NCBI RefSeq assembly: GCF_011044155.1
Contig: NZ_CP049056.1
Span: 1,984,001-2,048,000 of the forward strand
Origin: Pikeienuella piscinae
Lineage (GTDB): Bacteria > Pseudomonadota > Alphaproteobacteria > Rhodobacterales > Rhodobacteraceae
DNA: 64,000 bases
Direction: 5' to 3'
The notes beneath the pieces were generated by a model that was not told the origin of the DNA, did no database searches, and saw only the letters and a program-made list of their open reading frames with translations. Position numbers and translations under genes: made by a program. Within the stretch, counting starts at the first letter, position 1; the number at the start of each line of letters is the position of its first letter. Below are positions 24,849 through 34,541 of the stretch, piece by piece.

Positions 24849-26366
24849 GTGAACCGGCGTCGATTTCTGGGCGCCCTGTCAGCGCTCCCCCTGAACAGGT
24901 TGTTTGCGGCGAACGCGGCCGAGGCGGCCGAGGCGGAGCCGTTCGGCCGCACGACTGTTGTGGAGCGCGCCCGCGCGCTCGCTTCCGCGCCGTTCGCCTG
25001 GCCCGAGCCGGCGCTGCCCGATTCGATGAAGGGGCTTTCCTACTCCGAATATCAGGGCATCCGGTTTCGCGAGGATCGCCGCCTCTTCGCCAATCCGCCG
25101 AGCGGGTTCTCCGTCGATCTCTTCCATTCCGGGTTCATCTTCAACGTTCCGGTCGAAATCTTTCTCGTGAGCGAGGGCGAAGCGGCCAAGCTGGAATACA
25201 CGCCGGATCTCTTCACCTTCCAGTTCACCGATCCACCCGCCGCCGACATCCCGCTTGAATTCGCCGGTTTCCGCGCCCGGACCGAGCTTAATCAGCCCGG
25301 CGTGATGGACGAATTTCTTGTCTTCGCCGGCGCCAGCTATTTTCGCGCGGTGGCGAAGAATCAGATCTACGGGCTGAGCGCGCGCGGCCTGGCGATCAAC
25401 ACCGGCGACCCTGAAGGCGAGGAGTTTCCATTCTTCCGCGCCTTCTGGCTGGAGCGGCCGCGCGACGGGCGAATGGTGGTCCACGCGCTGCTCGACAGCC
25501 CGAGCGTCTCCGGGGCCTATCGCTTCACCATCCGCCCGGGCGAGACGACACAGATGGATGTCGAGATGACGCTCATCGCGCGAAAGGAAATCCACCATCT
25601 CGGCATCGCGCCGATGACCTCCATGTTTCTTTTCAACGCGAAGGACCGTTTCGGCCACGACGATTACCGCCCCTCGATCCACGATTCCGACGGGCTGGCG
25701 ATCTGGAACGGCGGCGACGAGCGCATCTGGAGGCCGCTCGTGAATCCGCAGCGCCTTCAGGCGAGCGCCTTCACGGACACCGGCCCGCGCGGCTTCGGGC
25801 TGATCCAGCGCGAGAAACGTTTCTCCGAATATGAAGATCTCGAAGCCCTCTATCACAAGCGGCCGAGCCTCTGGGTCGAGCCGATCGGCGACTGGGGCGC
25901 CGGCGCGGTCAACCTCCTCGAGATTCCGACCAAGGAGGAGATCCACGACAACATCGTCGCATATTGGCGCCCGGACGAGCCGCTCGCGGAGAAAAGCGAA
26001 ACCGATTTCACCTACAGGCTGACCTGGGGCGCGGACGCGCCACCGGCGGACGTCAAGCGACTTCGGGTCGTCCGGACGCTTGAGGGCGTCGGGACGGGCG
26101 AAGGCTCGCGTCGTTTCACCATCGACTTCGCCGCGCTCGACGCCACCCCCGGCGATGCGTCCGCCGCCGAAGGACTGGCGCCCGTGATCACGGCCTCCGA
26201 AGGCGAAATCCAGAACGCCGTATTCATGAGCAATCCGGAGATCGGCGGCGCGCGCATCGCTTTCCAGCTCGCTTACGGGAGCGCCAAGGTCGTCGACCTG
26301 CGCGCCAGCCTGGTGAGGGGCGACGCCGCCGCATCCGAGGTCTGGATCTTCCGATGGGTGGCCTGA
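24849..26366 (+). CDS. opgG: Glucan biosynthesis protein OpgG/OpgD (MdoG family)
   Basis: 505 residues. The N-terminus NRRRFLGALSALPLNRLFAA is a twin-arginine-like export signal, as in OpgD, rather than the Sec signal of E. coli OpgG. The mature protein has the MdoG features FSYSEYQGIRF-like start (here LSYSEYQGIRFRE), FGLIQRER-like GFGLIQREK, and YHKRPSLWVEPIGDWG. These periplasmic proteins shape or branch the beta-glucan backbone of osmoregulated periplasmic glucans. GTG start at 24849, directly before the Tat motif; an upstream ATG frame to 24756 lacks signal character. Overlaps opgH by 13 bases. Confidence 0.88.
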   Translation: MNRRRFLGALSALPLNRLFAANAAEAAEAEPFGRTTVVERARALASAPFAWPEPALPDSMKGLSYSEYQGIRFREDRRLFANPPSGFSVDLFHSGFIFNVPVEIFLVSEGEAAKLEYTPDLFTFQFTDPPAADIPLEFAGFRARTELNQPGVMDEFLVFAGASYFRAVAKNQIYGLSARGLAINTGDPEGEEFPFFRAFWLERPRDGRMVVHALLDSPSVSGAYRFTIRPGETTQMDVEMTLIARKEIHHLGIAPMTSMFLFNAKDRFGHDDYRPSIHDSDGLAIWNGGDERIWRPLVNPQRLQASAFTDTGPRGFGLIQREKRFSEYEDLEALYHKRPSLWVEPIGDWGAGAVNLLEIPTKEEIHDNIVAYWRPDEPLAEKSETDFTYRLTWGADAPPADVKRLRVVRTLEGVGTGEGSRRFTIDFAALDATPGDASAAEGLAPVITASEGEIQNAVFMSNPEIGGARIAFQLAYGSAKVVDLRASLVRGDAAASEVWIFRWVA

Positions 26367-28486
26367 AGCTGACGAGCGCCACAACGGCCGAGACCGAGGC
26401 CGCGCCGCTCCCGCCGCAAGCCGCGCTCCCGATGCCGACGCAGTCTCTCGGGCATTTCGACCGCGGCGCCCGAACCCGGCTCGCGACCGACGCGGCGACG
26501 ATCCGCGCGCGTCTCCTCGTTTTCATCGGCGCCGCCGCGGCGACCGCGATCCTCGCGCAGGAGATGTGGCGCGTGCTCGCGGTCGGCGGGATGAACGCGA
26601 TCGAGTTCGCCATGCTCGCCCTTTTCGTCGTGAATATCGGCTGGATCGCGCTCGGCGCCTGCTCCAGTCTCGCCGGGCTGCTTCGCCGCGGCGCCGGCGC
26701 GGGGGGCGCGCCGGCGATGACGGACGGGCCGCTTCCGGCGCGCATCGCGCTGCTCCTGCCGATCTACAACGAGGAGCCGGCGCGCGTCGTCGCCGCCGCC
26801 CTCGCCACGCTTCGCGCCCTCGACGCGGAAACGGCCGAAACCGACGACGCGCCGGTCGACGCGTTCCTCCTGAGCGACACGAACAATCTGGCGGTATGGC
26901 TGGCCGAACAGGACTTGGTGGACGCCGCGCGGGCCGACCCGGACATGAAAGAGCGGCTTTTCTATCGCCACCGGCTACGCAACAGGGCGCGAAAATCCGG
27001 CAATATCGGCGACTGGATCGAACGCTGGGGGAGCGAGTACGACGCCTTCATCGTGCTGGACGCGGACAGCCTGATGGCGCCGGCGACGATTCTCGAACTC
27101 GCCCGGCGGCTGAATGCGGACGAGACCGCCGGGATCATCCAGACCGCGCCCCGGCTCATCGGCGGCGAGACGCCGCTCGGCCGGCTTCAGCAGTTCGCGA
27201 ACCGGGTCTATGGCCCGCTGAACGCGCGCGGTCTCGGCGCCTGGTTCGGCGACGCCGGCAACTACTGGGGGCACAACGCAATCATCCGCACCGGGGTCTT
27301 CGCCGATACGGCCGGCCTTCCGACGCTCAGCGGCCTGCCGCCCTTCGGCGGTTCGATCCTCAGCCACGATTTCGTCGAGGCCGCGCTGGTTCGCCGCGCC
27401 GGCTACGCGGTCAGGATGGCCGAAGACCTCGACGGCAGCTTTGAACAGGCGCCGCCCAATCTCATCGAGCTCGCGGCCCGCGACCGGCGCTGGTGCCAGG
27501 GCAATCTCCAGCATCTCCGGCTGCTCTTCACCGCCGGGCTGCACCCGCTCAGCCGACTGCATCTCGCAATGGGCGCGATGTCCTATCTCGCCTCGCCGCT
27601 CTGGCTGCTCTTTCTGCTCGCCGGCATGGCGCTCGCCCTCTACGCCTATGTCACGCCGCCGGATTATTTCGCCGAGCAATGGTCGCTCTTTCCGACCTGG
27701 CCACAGATCGACTCGGAGCGCGCCATCGCGCTTTTCGCTGTCTGCATGGCGGTGCTCTTCCTGCCGAAGTTCGTGGGAGTCGCGGTCTATCTTCGCGACC
27801 CGGCGTCGAAAGGGGCGCGGCGCGGGGTGATTCCCAGTTTCATCCTCGAGAGCGTCCTCTCGGCGCTGATCGCGCCTGTGATGATGCTGACCCAGACTTC
27901 GGCCATCACCGAAATCCTGACCGGACGCGACAGCGGCTGGAACATCCAGACGCGCGGCGCGCTTCGGCTCCGCTGGCGGCGCCTCTGGCGGTTCCATCGG
28001 CCGCATATCGTCGCTGGTTTCACGCTCGCGCTGGTCGCGGGCGCGATTTCATCGTCGCTCCTGGCGTGGATGAGCCCGGCCTTGGCCGGCCTCTGCCTTT
28101 CGGTTCCGGTCGCGGCGTTTCTCGGCGGCCGGCGCTCAGGCCGGCTTCTGCGTCGGCTCGGCCTCCTCGTCACTCCGGAAGAACGCTCGCCGCCGCCCAT
28201 CGCAGAGGCCGTCGCGGCGGAGACCGATCGCCTCGCGAACCGCGCCGCCACGCTCACCATCGACCTCGCGGGGCTGATGAAGACGGAGAGGGCCTGGCGC
28301 CGACACCTCGCCTGGCTCGACGACAAGACCGCGCGCCGCGCCGGTGAAACCGACCCCGCCCTCGCGGGCGCGCTCCTGAAGATCGCCGACGGCGCGGCGC
28401 CCGAAGCGATGGACGCGAAAGAAAGCTATGCGATCGCCGCCACGCCGACGACGCTCGAAGCCTACTACCACCAGGCGCGCGCCTGA
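26354..28486 (+). CDS. opgH: Glucans biosynthesis glucosyltransferase OpgH (MdoH)
   Basis: 710 residues. A GT2 glycosyltransferase core (about 130-390): LLPIYNEEPARV, the DAD motif in FIVLDADSLM, and RDRRWCQGNLQH as the (Q/R)xxRW site. It is flanked by two N-terminal and about five to six C-terminal membrane segments. OpgH polymerises UDP-glucose into linear beta-glucan and passes it to the periplasm, where OpgG acts. The 13-base overlap with opgG implies translational coupling. Shorter than the roughly 850 residues of the E. coli enzyme, which has a longer N-terminus. Confidence 0.93.
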   Translation: MGGLKLTSATTAETEAAPLPPQAALPMPTQSLGHFDRGARTRLATDAATIRARLLVFIGAAAATAILAQEMWRVLAVGGMNAIEFAMLALFVVNIGWIALGACSSLAGLLRRGAGAGGAPAMTDGPLPARIALLLPIYNEEPARVVAAALATLRALDAETAETDDAPVDAFLLSDTNNLAVWLAEQDLVDAARADPDMKERLFYRHRLRNRARKSGNIGDWIERWGSEYDAFIVLDADSLMAPATILELARRLNADETAGIIQTAPRLIGGETPLGRLQQFANRVYGPLNARGLGAWFGDAGNYWGHNAIIRTGVFADTAGLPTLSGLPPFGGSILSHDFVEAALVRRAGYAVRMAEDLDGSFEQAPPNLIELAARDRRWCQGNLQHLRLLFTAGLHPLSRLHLAMGAMSYLASPLWLLFLLAGMALALYAYVTPPDYFAEQWSLFPTWPQIDSERAIALFAVCMAVLFLPKFVGVAVYLRDPASKGARRGVIPSFILESVLSALIAPVMMLTQTSAITEILTGRDSGWNIQTRGALRLRWRRLWRFHRPHIVAGFTLALVAGAISSSLLAWMSPALAGLCLSVPVAAFLGGRRSGRLLRRLGLLVTPEERSPPPIAEAVAAETDRLANRAATLTIDLAGLMKTERAWRRHLAWLDDKTARRAGETDPALAGALLKIADGAAPEAMDAKESYAIAATPTTLEAYYHQARA

Positions 28487-28503
28487 CCGGAGCGGCGACC
28501 GGA

Positions 28504-28524
28504 CCGCCGCCCGGCGGCGGCTTT
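28504..28524 (+). terminator. Small hairpin after opgH
   Basis: Bases 28504-28509 pair with 28515-28520 (6 bp, all G+C), followed by CTTT. Lies between the convergent opgH and dodecin genes. Confidence 0.45.
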
Positions 28525-28529
28525 CCCGT

Positions 28530-28739
28530 TCAGTCCTCGAACTTGAACGAGACCTTGAGCTTGGTCCGATAGGCGGTGATCGCGCCCTTCTCGATGACCA
28601 GATCCTGTTCGGTCACCTCGGCGACACGCAGGTCGCGCAGCGATTTCGATGCGCGCTTGACCGCCGCAGCGGCGGCCTTGTCCCACGAGGTGGGGCTCGT
28701 CCCGACGATCTCGATAACCTTGTAGACGCTCTCGGCCAT
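28530..28739 (-). CDS. Dodecin family flavin-binding protein
   Basis: 69 residues with VYKVIEIVGTSPTSWDKAAAAAV and a closing KLKVSFKFED: a complete dodecin. These form hollow dodecamers that store or buffer riboflavin, FMN or FAD in the cytoplasm. ATG at 28737-28739 after a GGGAGGA ribosome site. It stands as a single gene, convergent with opgH. Confidence 0.92.
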   Translation of the reverse strand: MAESVYKVIEIVGTSPTSWDKAAAAAVKRASKSLRDLRVAEVTEQDLVIEKGAITAYRTKLKVSFKFED

Positions 28740-28874
28740 TTTCTCGTCCTCCCTTGCTAGAACGAGAACCTTAGCATCTTTTCGCGCCCACGGGCCGCCT
28801 GGTTTTGGACCGCGGAGCGCCGGCCGCCCATCGGCGGGGGCCGACCCACATCCGGGCCGAAGCGACGCGCCGGC

Positions 28875-29705
28875 TCAGCCCGCCCGCAACCCCAGCATTT
28901 TCCGCGCCTCTTGCGGCGTCGCGACAGGCCGGTCGTATTTGGCGCAGAGGTCGACGACGCGTTGCACGAGAGCCGCGTTGGAGGGCGCGAGCGTATCGCG
29001 GTCGAGGCGGACATTGTCCTCCAGTCCGGTGCGGGCGTGGCCGCCGCCCGCGACGCACCATTCGTTGAGCGTGAGTTGACCGGCACCGATGCCCGCCGCG
29101 CACCATTCGGAGTCCGGGCTGAGCCGTTTCAACGTCGCGACATAAAAGTCGAACACCTCCCGATCGACCGGCATCGCGTTTTTCACGCCCATCACGAATT
29201 GAACGTAGATATCGCGCTTGAGCCGCCCGTCGGCCTGCATTTTCGCCGCCTGGAAAATATGCGAAAGATCGAACGCCTCAATCTCCGGCTTGATATCCGC
29301 CGCCAGCATCTCCGAGGCCAGCCAGTCCACCAGGTCTGGACCGTTTTCATAGACGCGGGTCGGAAAATTGTTCGACCCGACGGTAAGCGAGGCCATATCC
29401 GGCTTCAACGGCAGCATGCCGCCCCGGTCCTTGCCGGCGCCGGAGCGCCCGCCGGTGGAGAACTGGATGATCATGCCGGGACACGCCGCTTCCAGCGCCT
29501 CTTTCAGCCGAGCGAAGCGCGCCGGGTCCGAGGTCGGCTTTCCGGCGTCGTCGCGGACATGGAGATGCGCGATGCTCGCCCCGGCCGCGAAGGCCTCGCG
29601 GGTCGACGCAACCTGTTCCTCGATGGTGATCGGCACCGCCGGATTGTCGGCTTTCGTCGGCACCGAACCGGTGATGGCGACGCAGATGATGCATGGCTTG
29701 GTCAT
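28875..29705 (-). CDS. BKACE family beta-keto acid cleavage enzyme (DUF849)
   Basis: 276 residues, TIM-barrel family first known from 3-keto-5-aminohexanoate cleavage (Kce). The zinc site motif HLHVRD (H48, H50), the segment FSTGGRSG and the late GIGAGQLTLNEW are characteristic. BKACE enzymes react a beta-keto acid with acetyl-CoA to give acetoacetate and a new CoA ester. The gene begins 7 bases after pcaG, last in pcaDCHG. Inferred role: cleave 3-oxoadipate to succinyl-CoA plus acetoacetate in place of PcaIJ and PcaF, neither of which is in the window. The substrate is not proven by sequence. Confidence 0.87.
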   Translation of the reverse strand: MTKPCIICVAITGSVPTKADNPAVPITIEEQVASTREAFAAGASIAHLHVRDDAGKPTSDPARFARLKEALEAACPGMIIQFSTGGRSGAGKDRGGMLPLKPDMASLTVGSNNFPTRVYENGPDLVDWLASEMLAADIKPEIEAFDLSHIFQAAKMQADGRLKRDIYVQFVMGVKNAMPVDREVFDFYVATLKRLSPDSEWCAAGIGAGQLTLNEWCVAGGGHARTGLEDNVRLDRDTLAPSNAALVQRVVDLCAKYDRPVATPQEARKMLGLRAG

Positions 29706-29712
29706 GGGGTCC

Positions 29713-30324
29713 TCAACAGTCGAAGAAGATCGTCTCGTCCGGCCCCTGAAGATGAATATCGAAACGGTACTGTCCCGCCCCCTCCCGTTTCGCGATCAGG
29801 GTCGGGACGCGCGTCCGATGCTCGATCCGGGAAAGGACCGGGTCGGCGGAGACGTCGTCCTCGGGAAAATACATCCGCGTATGAAGACCGATATTGATCC
29901 CCCGCGCGACGATCCACAAGGTGACATGCGGGTTCTGCATCCGGCCGCCAGGGCCGGGAACCGGGCCGGGACGGATCGTCTCGAACCGCCATTCGCCGGT
30001 GTCGTAATCCCCCGCCCGCCGACCGAAACCGGTGAAATGCGGATCGGCCTCTCCGCGAGTCTCTTCGGGCGAATTGTAGAGCCCGGCGGCGTCCGCCTGC
30101 CAGATCTCCACCATGGCGTCCTTCAGCGCGGCGCCGGTCCCGTCGAGAACCGTCCCGCGAATGGTGATCCGCTCACCCTTCGCCTCGCCGGTTATCATCG
30201 TCGCCCCGAGGTCTTCCGGGAAAACCCCGCCGATGCCGCAGAAATTCGGCACGCAGCCGATATGAACGTAAGGTCCGGCGGTCTGGCTCGGGCTCTCTTT
30301 CAGGTATTCGGTTCGCCGGATCAT
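29713..30324 (-). CDS. pcaG: Protocatechuate 3,4-dioxygenase alpha subunit
   Basis: 203 residues. [12 protein letters not shown] at the start and the beta-sandwich motifs [20 protein letters not shown] and [11 protein letters not shown] are those of PcaG. The alpha chain lacks the full iron site and pairs with PcaH, which carries Fe(III), to open the protocatechuate ring to 3-carboxy-cis,cis-muconate. The ATG at 30322-30324 overlaps the pcaH stop by 4 bases. Cytoplasmic. Confidence 0.95.
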   Translation of the reverse strand: MIRRTEYLKESPSQTAGPYVHIGCVPNFCGIGGVFPEDLGATMITGEAKGERITIRGTVLDGTGAALKDAMVEIWQADAAGLYNSPEETRGEADPHFTGFGRRAGDYDTGEWRFETIRPGPVPGPGGRMQNPHVTLWIVARGINIGLHTRMYFPEDDVSADPVLSRIEHRTRVPTLIAKREGAGQYRFDIHLQGPDETIFFDC

Positions 30325-31031
30325 CTCGCGTCCCCCTCGAACATCGTCCGCCGCCGGCCGCGAAGCACGATATCCCAACGATAAGCCCGCGCATCCATCG
30401 GCACGGTCGCCGCGTGGTCATATACGGCGATCAGCGACTCGATCCCTTCCTTCGACGGGATCGAAGAGACGATCGGGCAGCGCCAGATCATCGGGTCGCC
30501 CTCGAAATAGATCTGGGTGATCAGCCGCTGCGTGAAGCTGCGCCCGAAGATCGAGAAGTGGATATGCGCGGGGCGCCAGTCATTCGGCCCGTTCGGCCAA
30601 GGATAGGGCCCGGGCTGCACGGTGCGGAACTCGTACCAGCCGTCATCGTCGGAGATGCAGCGTCCGCAACCGCCGAAATTCGGATCGAGCGGCGCGACGT
30701 AGCCTTCTTTCGCATGGCGATAGCGCCCGCCCGCATTGGCCTGCCAGACTTCGATCAGCGCACCGGGAACCGGTCGCCCGGCCTCATCCTCCACCCGACC
30801 ATAGACGATGATCCGCGGCCCGATCGCGTCTTCGCCGGAGGGCGAAAAATTGCGGATCAGATCGTTGTCGAGCGGACCGAGCGCCGACTGGCCGAAAACC
30901 GGCCCGGTCGCTTCCGACAATGTCTCCGGCAGCATCACCAGCGCCGATTGCGGCGAGCGCCTCACGCTTGTCTTGTAGGGTGGGAAGAATGCCGGCGGAT
31001 GCCAGCTCCGATCGCGTTGGAAATAGGTCAT
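30321..31031 (-). CDS. pcaH: Protocatechuate 3,4-dioxygenase beta subunit
   Basis: 236 residues, typical. Iron ligands are expected from the Tyr of [10 protein letters not shown], the Tyr/His cluster around [12 protein letters not shown], and the segment [14 protein letters not shown] is diagnostic. It forms the catalytic chain of the non-haem Fe(III) intradiol dioxygenase. It overlaps pcaC by 4 bases upstream and pcaG by 4 bases downstream, so expression is tightly coupled. Confidence 0.96.
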   Translation of the reverse strand: MTYFQRDRSWHPPAFFPPYKTSVRRSPQSALVMLPETLSEATGPVFGQSALGPLDNDLIRNFSPSGEDAIGPRIIVYGRVEDEAGRPVPGALIEVWQANAGGRYRHAKEGYVAPLDPNFGGCGRCISDDDGWYEFRTVQPGPYPWPNGPNDWRPAHIHFSIFGRSFTQRLITQIYFEGDPMIWRCPIVSSIPSKEGIESLIAVYDHAATVPMDARAYRWDIVLRGRRRTMFEGDAR

Positions 31032-31405
31032 GCCTGCTCGTCCTCCGCGTAAACCTGCTTTATCACCTTGATCGCGGCGTTCGCCCGCGGCACGCCGGCG
31101 TAGACAGCGACGTGCAGCATTGCCTCCATCAGGTCGTCCGCCGTCGCCCCGGTGCTGCGCGTCGCGCGCACATGCATCGCCACTTCATCGAGATTGCCGA
31201 GCGCGGCGAGAAGAGAAAGCGTAACGATGGAGCGCTCGCGTTTCGTGAAATGCGGCCGCGACCAGACCGAACCCCAGGCGCCCTCGGTGATGAAGCGCTG
31301 GAAGGGTTCGTCGAACTCTGTTTGCGCCGCCTCGGCGCGATTGACATGCGCGTCGCCGAGCACCGCGCGGCGGGTCTCCATGCCGAGCGCGTATCTGTCA
31401 GACAT
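31028..31405 (-). CDS. pcaC: 4-Carboxymuconolactone decarboxylase
   Basis: 125 residues of the CMD/AhpD fold, with the helix pair [20 protein letters not shown] and [19 protein letters not shown]. It decarboxylates 4-carboxymuconolactone to the 3-oxoadipate enol-lactone. Overlaps pcaD by 8 bases and pcaH by 4. The gene for the preceding step (pcaB) is not in the window. Confidence 0.94.
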   Translation of the reverse strand: MSDRYALGMETRRAVLGDAHVNRAEAAQTEFDEPFQRFITEGAWGSVWSRPHFTKRERSIVTLSLLAALGNLDEVAMHVRATRSTGATADDLMEAMLHVAVYAGVPRANAAIKVIKQVYAEDEQA

Positions 31406-32195
31406 GGCCGATCCGTTTCATGAACTGGGTCAAATGCGTCGCCAGGATCTCCGGCTGCTCGACGCAGGGCAGGTGCCCGGCGCCGGGGATCAGATGGAAT
31501 TCCGCGCCCGGGATCAGCGCCGCCGTCTCGCGCACCAGATCGGGCGGCGTCGAGCCGTCCTCGTCGCCGCAGACCGCGAGGGTCGGCAGACGGAGCCTGG
31601 CGGTGCTTTCACGAAGGTCGGCGTCGCCGATCGCGGCGCAGGAGCCGAGATACCCGTCGAGCGAAGTGCGCGTCAGCATGTTTCGCCAGAGCCGCAGTTC
31701 GGCCTTTTTCTCCGTACGGAAGCGTTTCGTGAACCAGCGCTCCATCACCGCGTCGGCCATGCCCTCCAGCCCGTCGGCCTCGATGGTCTGGATCCGCTCG
31801 CCCCACATGCTCGGCGCGCCGATCTTCGCCGCGGTGTCGCAGAGCGCCATGCCGTGCACCAGGTCCGGCCGCTCGGCCGCCAGCCCCTGCGCGATCTGCC
31901 CGCCTACCGAGAGCCCGACGACGACCGCGCCCTTCACCCCGAGCGCGTCGAGCAGGGCGGCGGCGTCGGCGACATGATCGCCCATGCCCCAGGTTCCACG
32001 CGGCGGACAATCGGAAGGTCCGTGCCCGCGTTTGTCGTAACGAATCACCCTCAGACCGGCGGGAAGCAGCGGCGCGACCCGGTCCCAAACCCGCAGATCG
32101 GTGCCGAGCGAGTTGGAGAAGAGCACGACGCGGCCGTCCTTCGGCCCCTCGTCGCGGAAATGGATAGACCCCGCGCCGGTGGTGACTGCTTTCAT
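31398..32195 (-). CDS. pcaD: 3-Oxoadipate enol-lactonase
   Basis: 265 residues, alpha/beta-hydrolase. The nucleophile elbow is GLSVGGQ (S96), the acid is probably in GDEDGSTP and the base His in GAGHLPCVEQP. It opens the enol-lactone to 3-oxoadipate. First gene of the operon pcaD-C-H-G-BKACE. A pcaQ-type regulator gene is not adjacent; the divergent neighbour is a VOC-family gene, so the control is not visible here. Confidence 0.93.
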   Translation of the reverse strand: MKAVTTGAGSIHFRDEGPKDGRVVLFSNSLGTDLRVWDRVAPLLPAGLRVIRYDKRGHGPSDCPPRGTWGMGDHVADAAALLDALGVKGAVVVGLSVGGQIAQGLAAERPDLVHGMALCDTAAKIGAPSMWGERIQTIEADGLEGMADAVMERWFTKRFRTEKKAELRLWRNMLTRTSLDGYLGSCAAIGDADLRESTARLRLPTLAVCGDEDGSTPPDLVRETAALIPGAEFHLIPGAGHLPCVEQPEILATHLTQFMKRIGHV

Positions 32196-32322
32196 GCCGC
32201 TTTCATCCTTCCTTCGGCGTCTTCATCAACGCCTCGATCGCGTCTTAACATGCGCCGCCTCCGCGCCAACAGGCAAGAGCGCGGCGCTTGGCGCGCGGGG
32301 CGGGCGTCTGCTATCGGGGCGC

Positions 32323-32751
32323 ATGGACCAGCGTATCACCCTCGTCACCCTCGGCGTTCGCGACTTCGAACGAAGCGTCGCCTTTTACGAGGGGCTCGGA
32401 TGGCGGCGCGCGGTGCGGGCGGCGACAGGCGTCGCCTTCTTTCAGTGTGGCGGGGTCGCGCTCTCGCTCTTTCCGCGCGCCGCTCTCGCCGCGGATCCCG
32501 GCGTCGCCGAGAGCGGGATGGCCGGAAGCGGCGCTTTCGCGCTCGCGCAGAACGCCCGCACGAAGGGCGGAGTCGACGCGGCGATGAGGGAGGCGGCCGC
32601 CCTTGGCGCCGAAATCGTCAAACCGGCGCGAGACACCGACTGGGGCGGCTACGCCGGTTATTTCCGCGATCCCGACGGGCATCTCCGGGAGATCGCCTGG
32701 AACCCCGGCTTCCCGCTGGATGACGATGGCGCGGTGCGCCTGCCTGACTGA
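32323..32751 (+). CDS. VOC (glyoxalase/bleomycin-resistance) family protein
   Basis: 142 residues with two beta-alpha-beta-beta-beta modules: ITLVTLGVRDFERSVAFYEG at the start and YAGYFRDPDGHLREIAWNP near the end, the last Glu being a likely metal ligand. Members include glyoxalase I, ring-cleaving dioxygenases and resistance proteins. The chosen ATG (32323) begins the first strand; earlier in-frame codons belong to the divergent pcaD region. Substrate unknown. Its divergence from the pca operon could be coincidental. Confidence 0.85.
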   Translation: MDQRITLVTLGVRDFERSVAFYEGLGWRRAVRAATGVAFFQCGGVALSLFPRAALAADPGVAESGMAGSGAFALAQNARTKGGVDAAMREAAALGAEIVKPARDTDWGGYAGYFRDPDGHLREIAWNPGFPLDDDGAVRLPD

Positions 32752-32771
32752 ACCGGCCGGATCGGCGCCCG

Positions 32772-33431
32772 TCAGATCGGCGACGGCCCGGCCCGGCCCG
32801 GCGCGAGGGCGGGCGCGATCAGCCAGCCGCCGACAAAGCCGCCGAGATGCGCCTGCCACGCCACCGCCGCCCCGCCCGGCCCGGCGAAGGCGAGGAGGAC
32901 ATTGAGCAGGGTCAGCGCGATAATCGTTCCCCAGAACCGGTTCTGCGGCGCTCCGGTCGCCGCGATCCAGCGCCATTCCCATCGTTTCAGCGTTCCGATG
33001 AAACCGAAGATCGCGCCGGACGCGCCGACGAGCTGCGCATGCTCGTCGCCGGTGTAGAGAAGCCCCCATACTAGAGCGCCGGCCGCCGAGGATGCGAAGA
33101 AGAGGATCAGGAACCGCCCCGGTCCCAGCGCGTTCGCCAGCATTCCGCCCAGCGCGAGAAAGATCGCGCCATTCATCAGCAGGTGCAGAAGCCCGCCATG
33201 CAGGAACCCGTAGGTGAGGAACGAGGTCCAGAAAACGAAGGGAACATCCTCGCCCGCCAGCACGCGCTGGAACCAGAAATCGAAGAAGGAGAGGCGCGAG
33301 AACGCGAGCGCGCGCAAATAATCGCCGGTGGCGCCGAGATGAAACGCCAGCTCGAACGCCGCGAAGATCAGCGCCATCGTCCACACGATCGGCGGCGGCG
33401 CCGGCCGGGTCTGTTGAAATCGGTCGGTCAT
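32772..33431 (-). CDS. Rhomboid family intramembrane serine protease
   Basis: 219 residues, six membrane segments. Catalytic Ser in GASGAIFG (S138), catalytic His in AWQAHLGGF (H195), and the oxyanion-side [10 protein letters not shown] (H78, H83, N87). It cleaves membrane proteins within or near their transmembrane segments in the inner membrane. ATG at 33429-33431; an apparent longer frame runs on antisense to trpS and is not real. Substrates unknown. Confidence 0.92.
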   Translation of the reverse strand: MTDRFQQTRPAPPPIVWTMALIFAAFELAFHLGATGDYLRALAFSRLSFFDFWFQRVLAGEDVPFVFWTSFLTYGFLHGGLLHLLMNGAIFLALGGMLANALGPGRFLILFFASSAAGALVWGLLYTGDEHAQLVGASGAIFGFIGTLKRWEWRWIAATGAPQNRFWGTIIALTLLNVLLAFAGPGGAAVAWQAHLGGFVGGWLIAPALAPGRAGPSPI

Positions 33432-33500
33432 TCCACCTCGCTTGACCACGGCTGGAGCCGCATACATAACCCCGCCGGTCCCATCAAGAAGGAGACGGAC

Positions 33501-34535
33501 ATGGCCGAAGCCGGAGTCCACACCCGGCGCGTCTTTTCCGGCGTGCAGCCCTCGGGCAATCTTCACCTCGGCAACTATCTCGGCGCCGTGAAGCGCTTTG
33601 TCGAGATGCAGGAGCAGGATTTCGAGACCATCTACTGCATGGTCGACCTCCACGCCATCACCGTCTGGCAGGAGCCGAAGGCGCTGACCGCCGCGATCCG
33701 GGAGCTGGCGGCGGCCTTCATGGCCTGCGGGCTGGACCCGACGAAGTCGATCCTTTTCAACCAGTCCCAGGTGCCGGCGCACACCCAGCTCGCCTGGATA
33801 TTCAACTGTGTCGCGCGGATGGGCTGGATGAACCGGATGACCCAGTTCAAGGAGAAATCCGGCAAGAACGCGGAGGCGTCGTCGCTCGGTCTCTACGCCT
33901 ATCCTTCGCTGATGGCGGCGGACATCCTCGTCTATCACGCGACGCATGTGCCGGTCGGCGAGGACCAGAAGCAGCATCTGGAATTGACCCGCGACATCGC
34001 GATCAAGTTCAACAACGATTACGACTGCCCCGGCTTTTTCCCGGAAACCGAGCCGATCATCGAGGGCGCGGCGACGCGGGTGATGAGCCTGCGGGACGGG
34101 TCGAAGAAGATGTCGAAATCGGACCCTTCCGACCTTTCCCGCATCAACCTGATCGACGACGCCGACGCGATCGCGAAAAAGATCAGGAAGGCGAAGACCG
34201 ACCCGGAGCCGCTGCCCACCGCCGCCGCCGGGCTGGAGGGCCGACCGGAGGCCCGCAATCTCGTGGGCGTCTACGCCGCGCTCTCGGGCGAGAGCGTCGA
34301 TCAGGTGCTTGGCGAATGGGGCGGGAGGATGTTCGGCGAATTCAAGCCGGCGCTCGCCGATCTCGCGGTCGAGATGATCGCGCCAATCGCCGGACGGATG
34401 CGCGACTACCTCGCCGATCCGGCCGAAATCGACCGCATCCTCGGCGACGGCGCCGACCGCGCGAACGCCATCGCCCAGCCGATTCTGGAGGCGACCTACG
34501 ATCATGTCGGCCTGCTCCGAAGCCGCCGGGGATGA
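33501..34535 (+). CDS. trpS: Tryptophanyl-tRNA synthetase
   Basis: 344 residues, class I synthetase. HIGH-equivalent [10 protein letters not shown] (about 18-27) and KMSKS (in [13 protein letters not shown]) are intact, as are the dimer and Trp-pocket segments ([27 protein letters not shown]). It charges tRNA-Trp. GGAGA lies 9 bases before the ATG. Divergent from the rhomboid gene. A hairpin terminator follows. Confidence 0.97.
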   Translation: MAEAGVHTRRVFSGVQPSGNLHLGNYLGAVKRFVEMQEQDFETIYCMVDLHAITVWQEPKALTAAIRELAAAFMACGLDPTKSILFNQSQVPAHTQLAWIFNCVARMGWMNRMTQFKEKSGKNAEASSLGLYAYPSLMAADILVYHATHVPVGEDQKQHLELTRDIAIKFNNDYDCPGFFPETEPIIEGAATRVMSLRDGSKKMSKSDPSDLSRINLIDDADAIAKKIRKAKTDPEPLPTAAAGLEGRPEARNLVGVYAALSGESVDQVLGEWGGRMFGEFKPALADLAVEMIAPIAGRMRDYLADPAEIDRILGDGADRANAIAQPILEATYDHVGLLRSRRG

Positions 34536-34541
34536 GGCGAT

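Noticed and set aside
32772-34505. A 577-codon frame that looks like a fusion of an unknown domain to a rhomboid protease
   Set aside because: The first 358 codons are antisense to trpS; the rhomboid protein begins at the ATG 33429-33431 with a complete fold.
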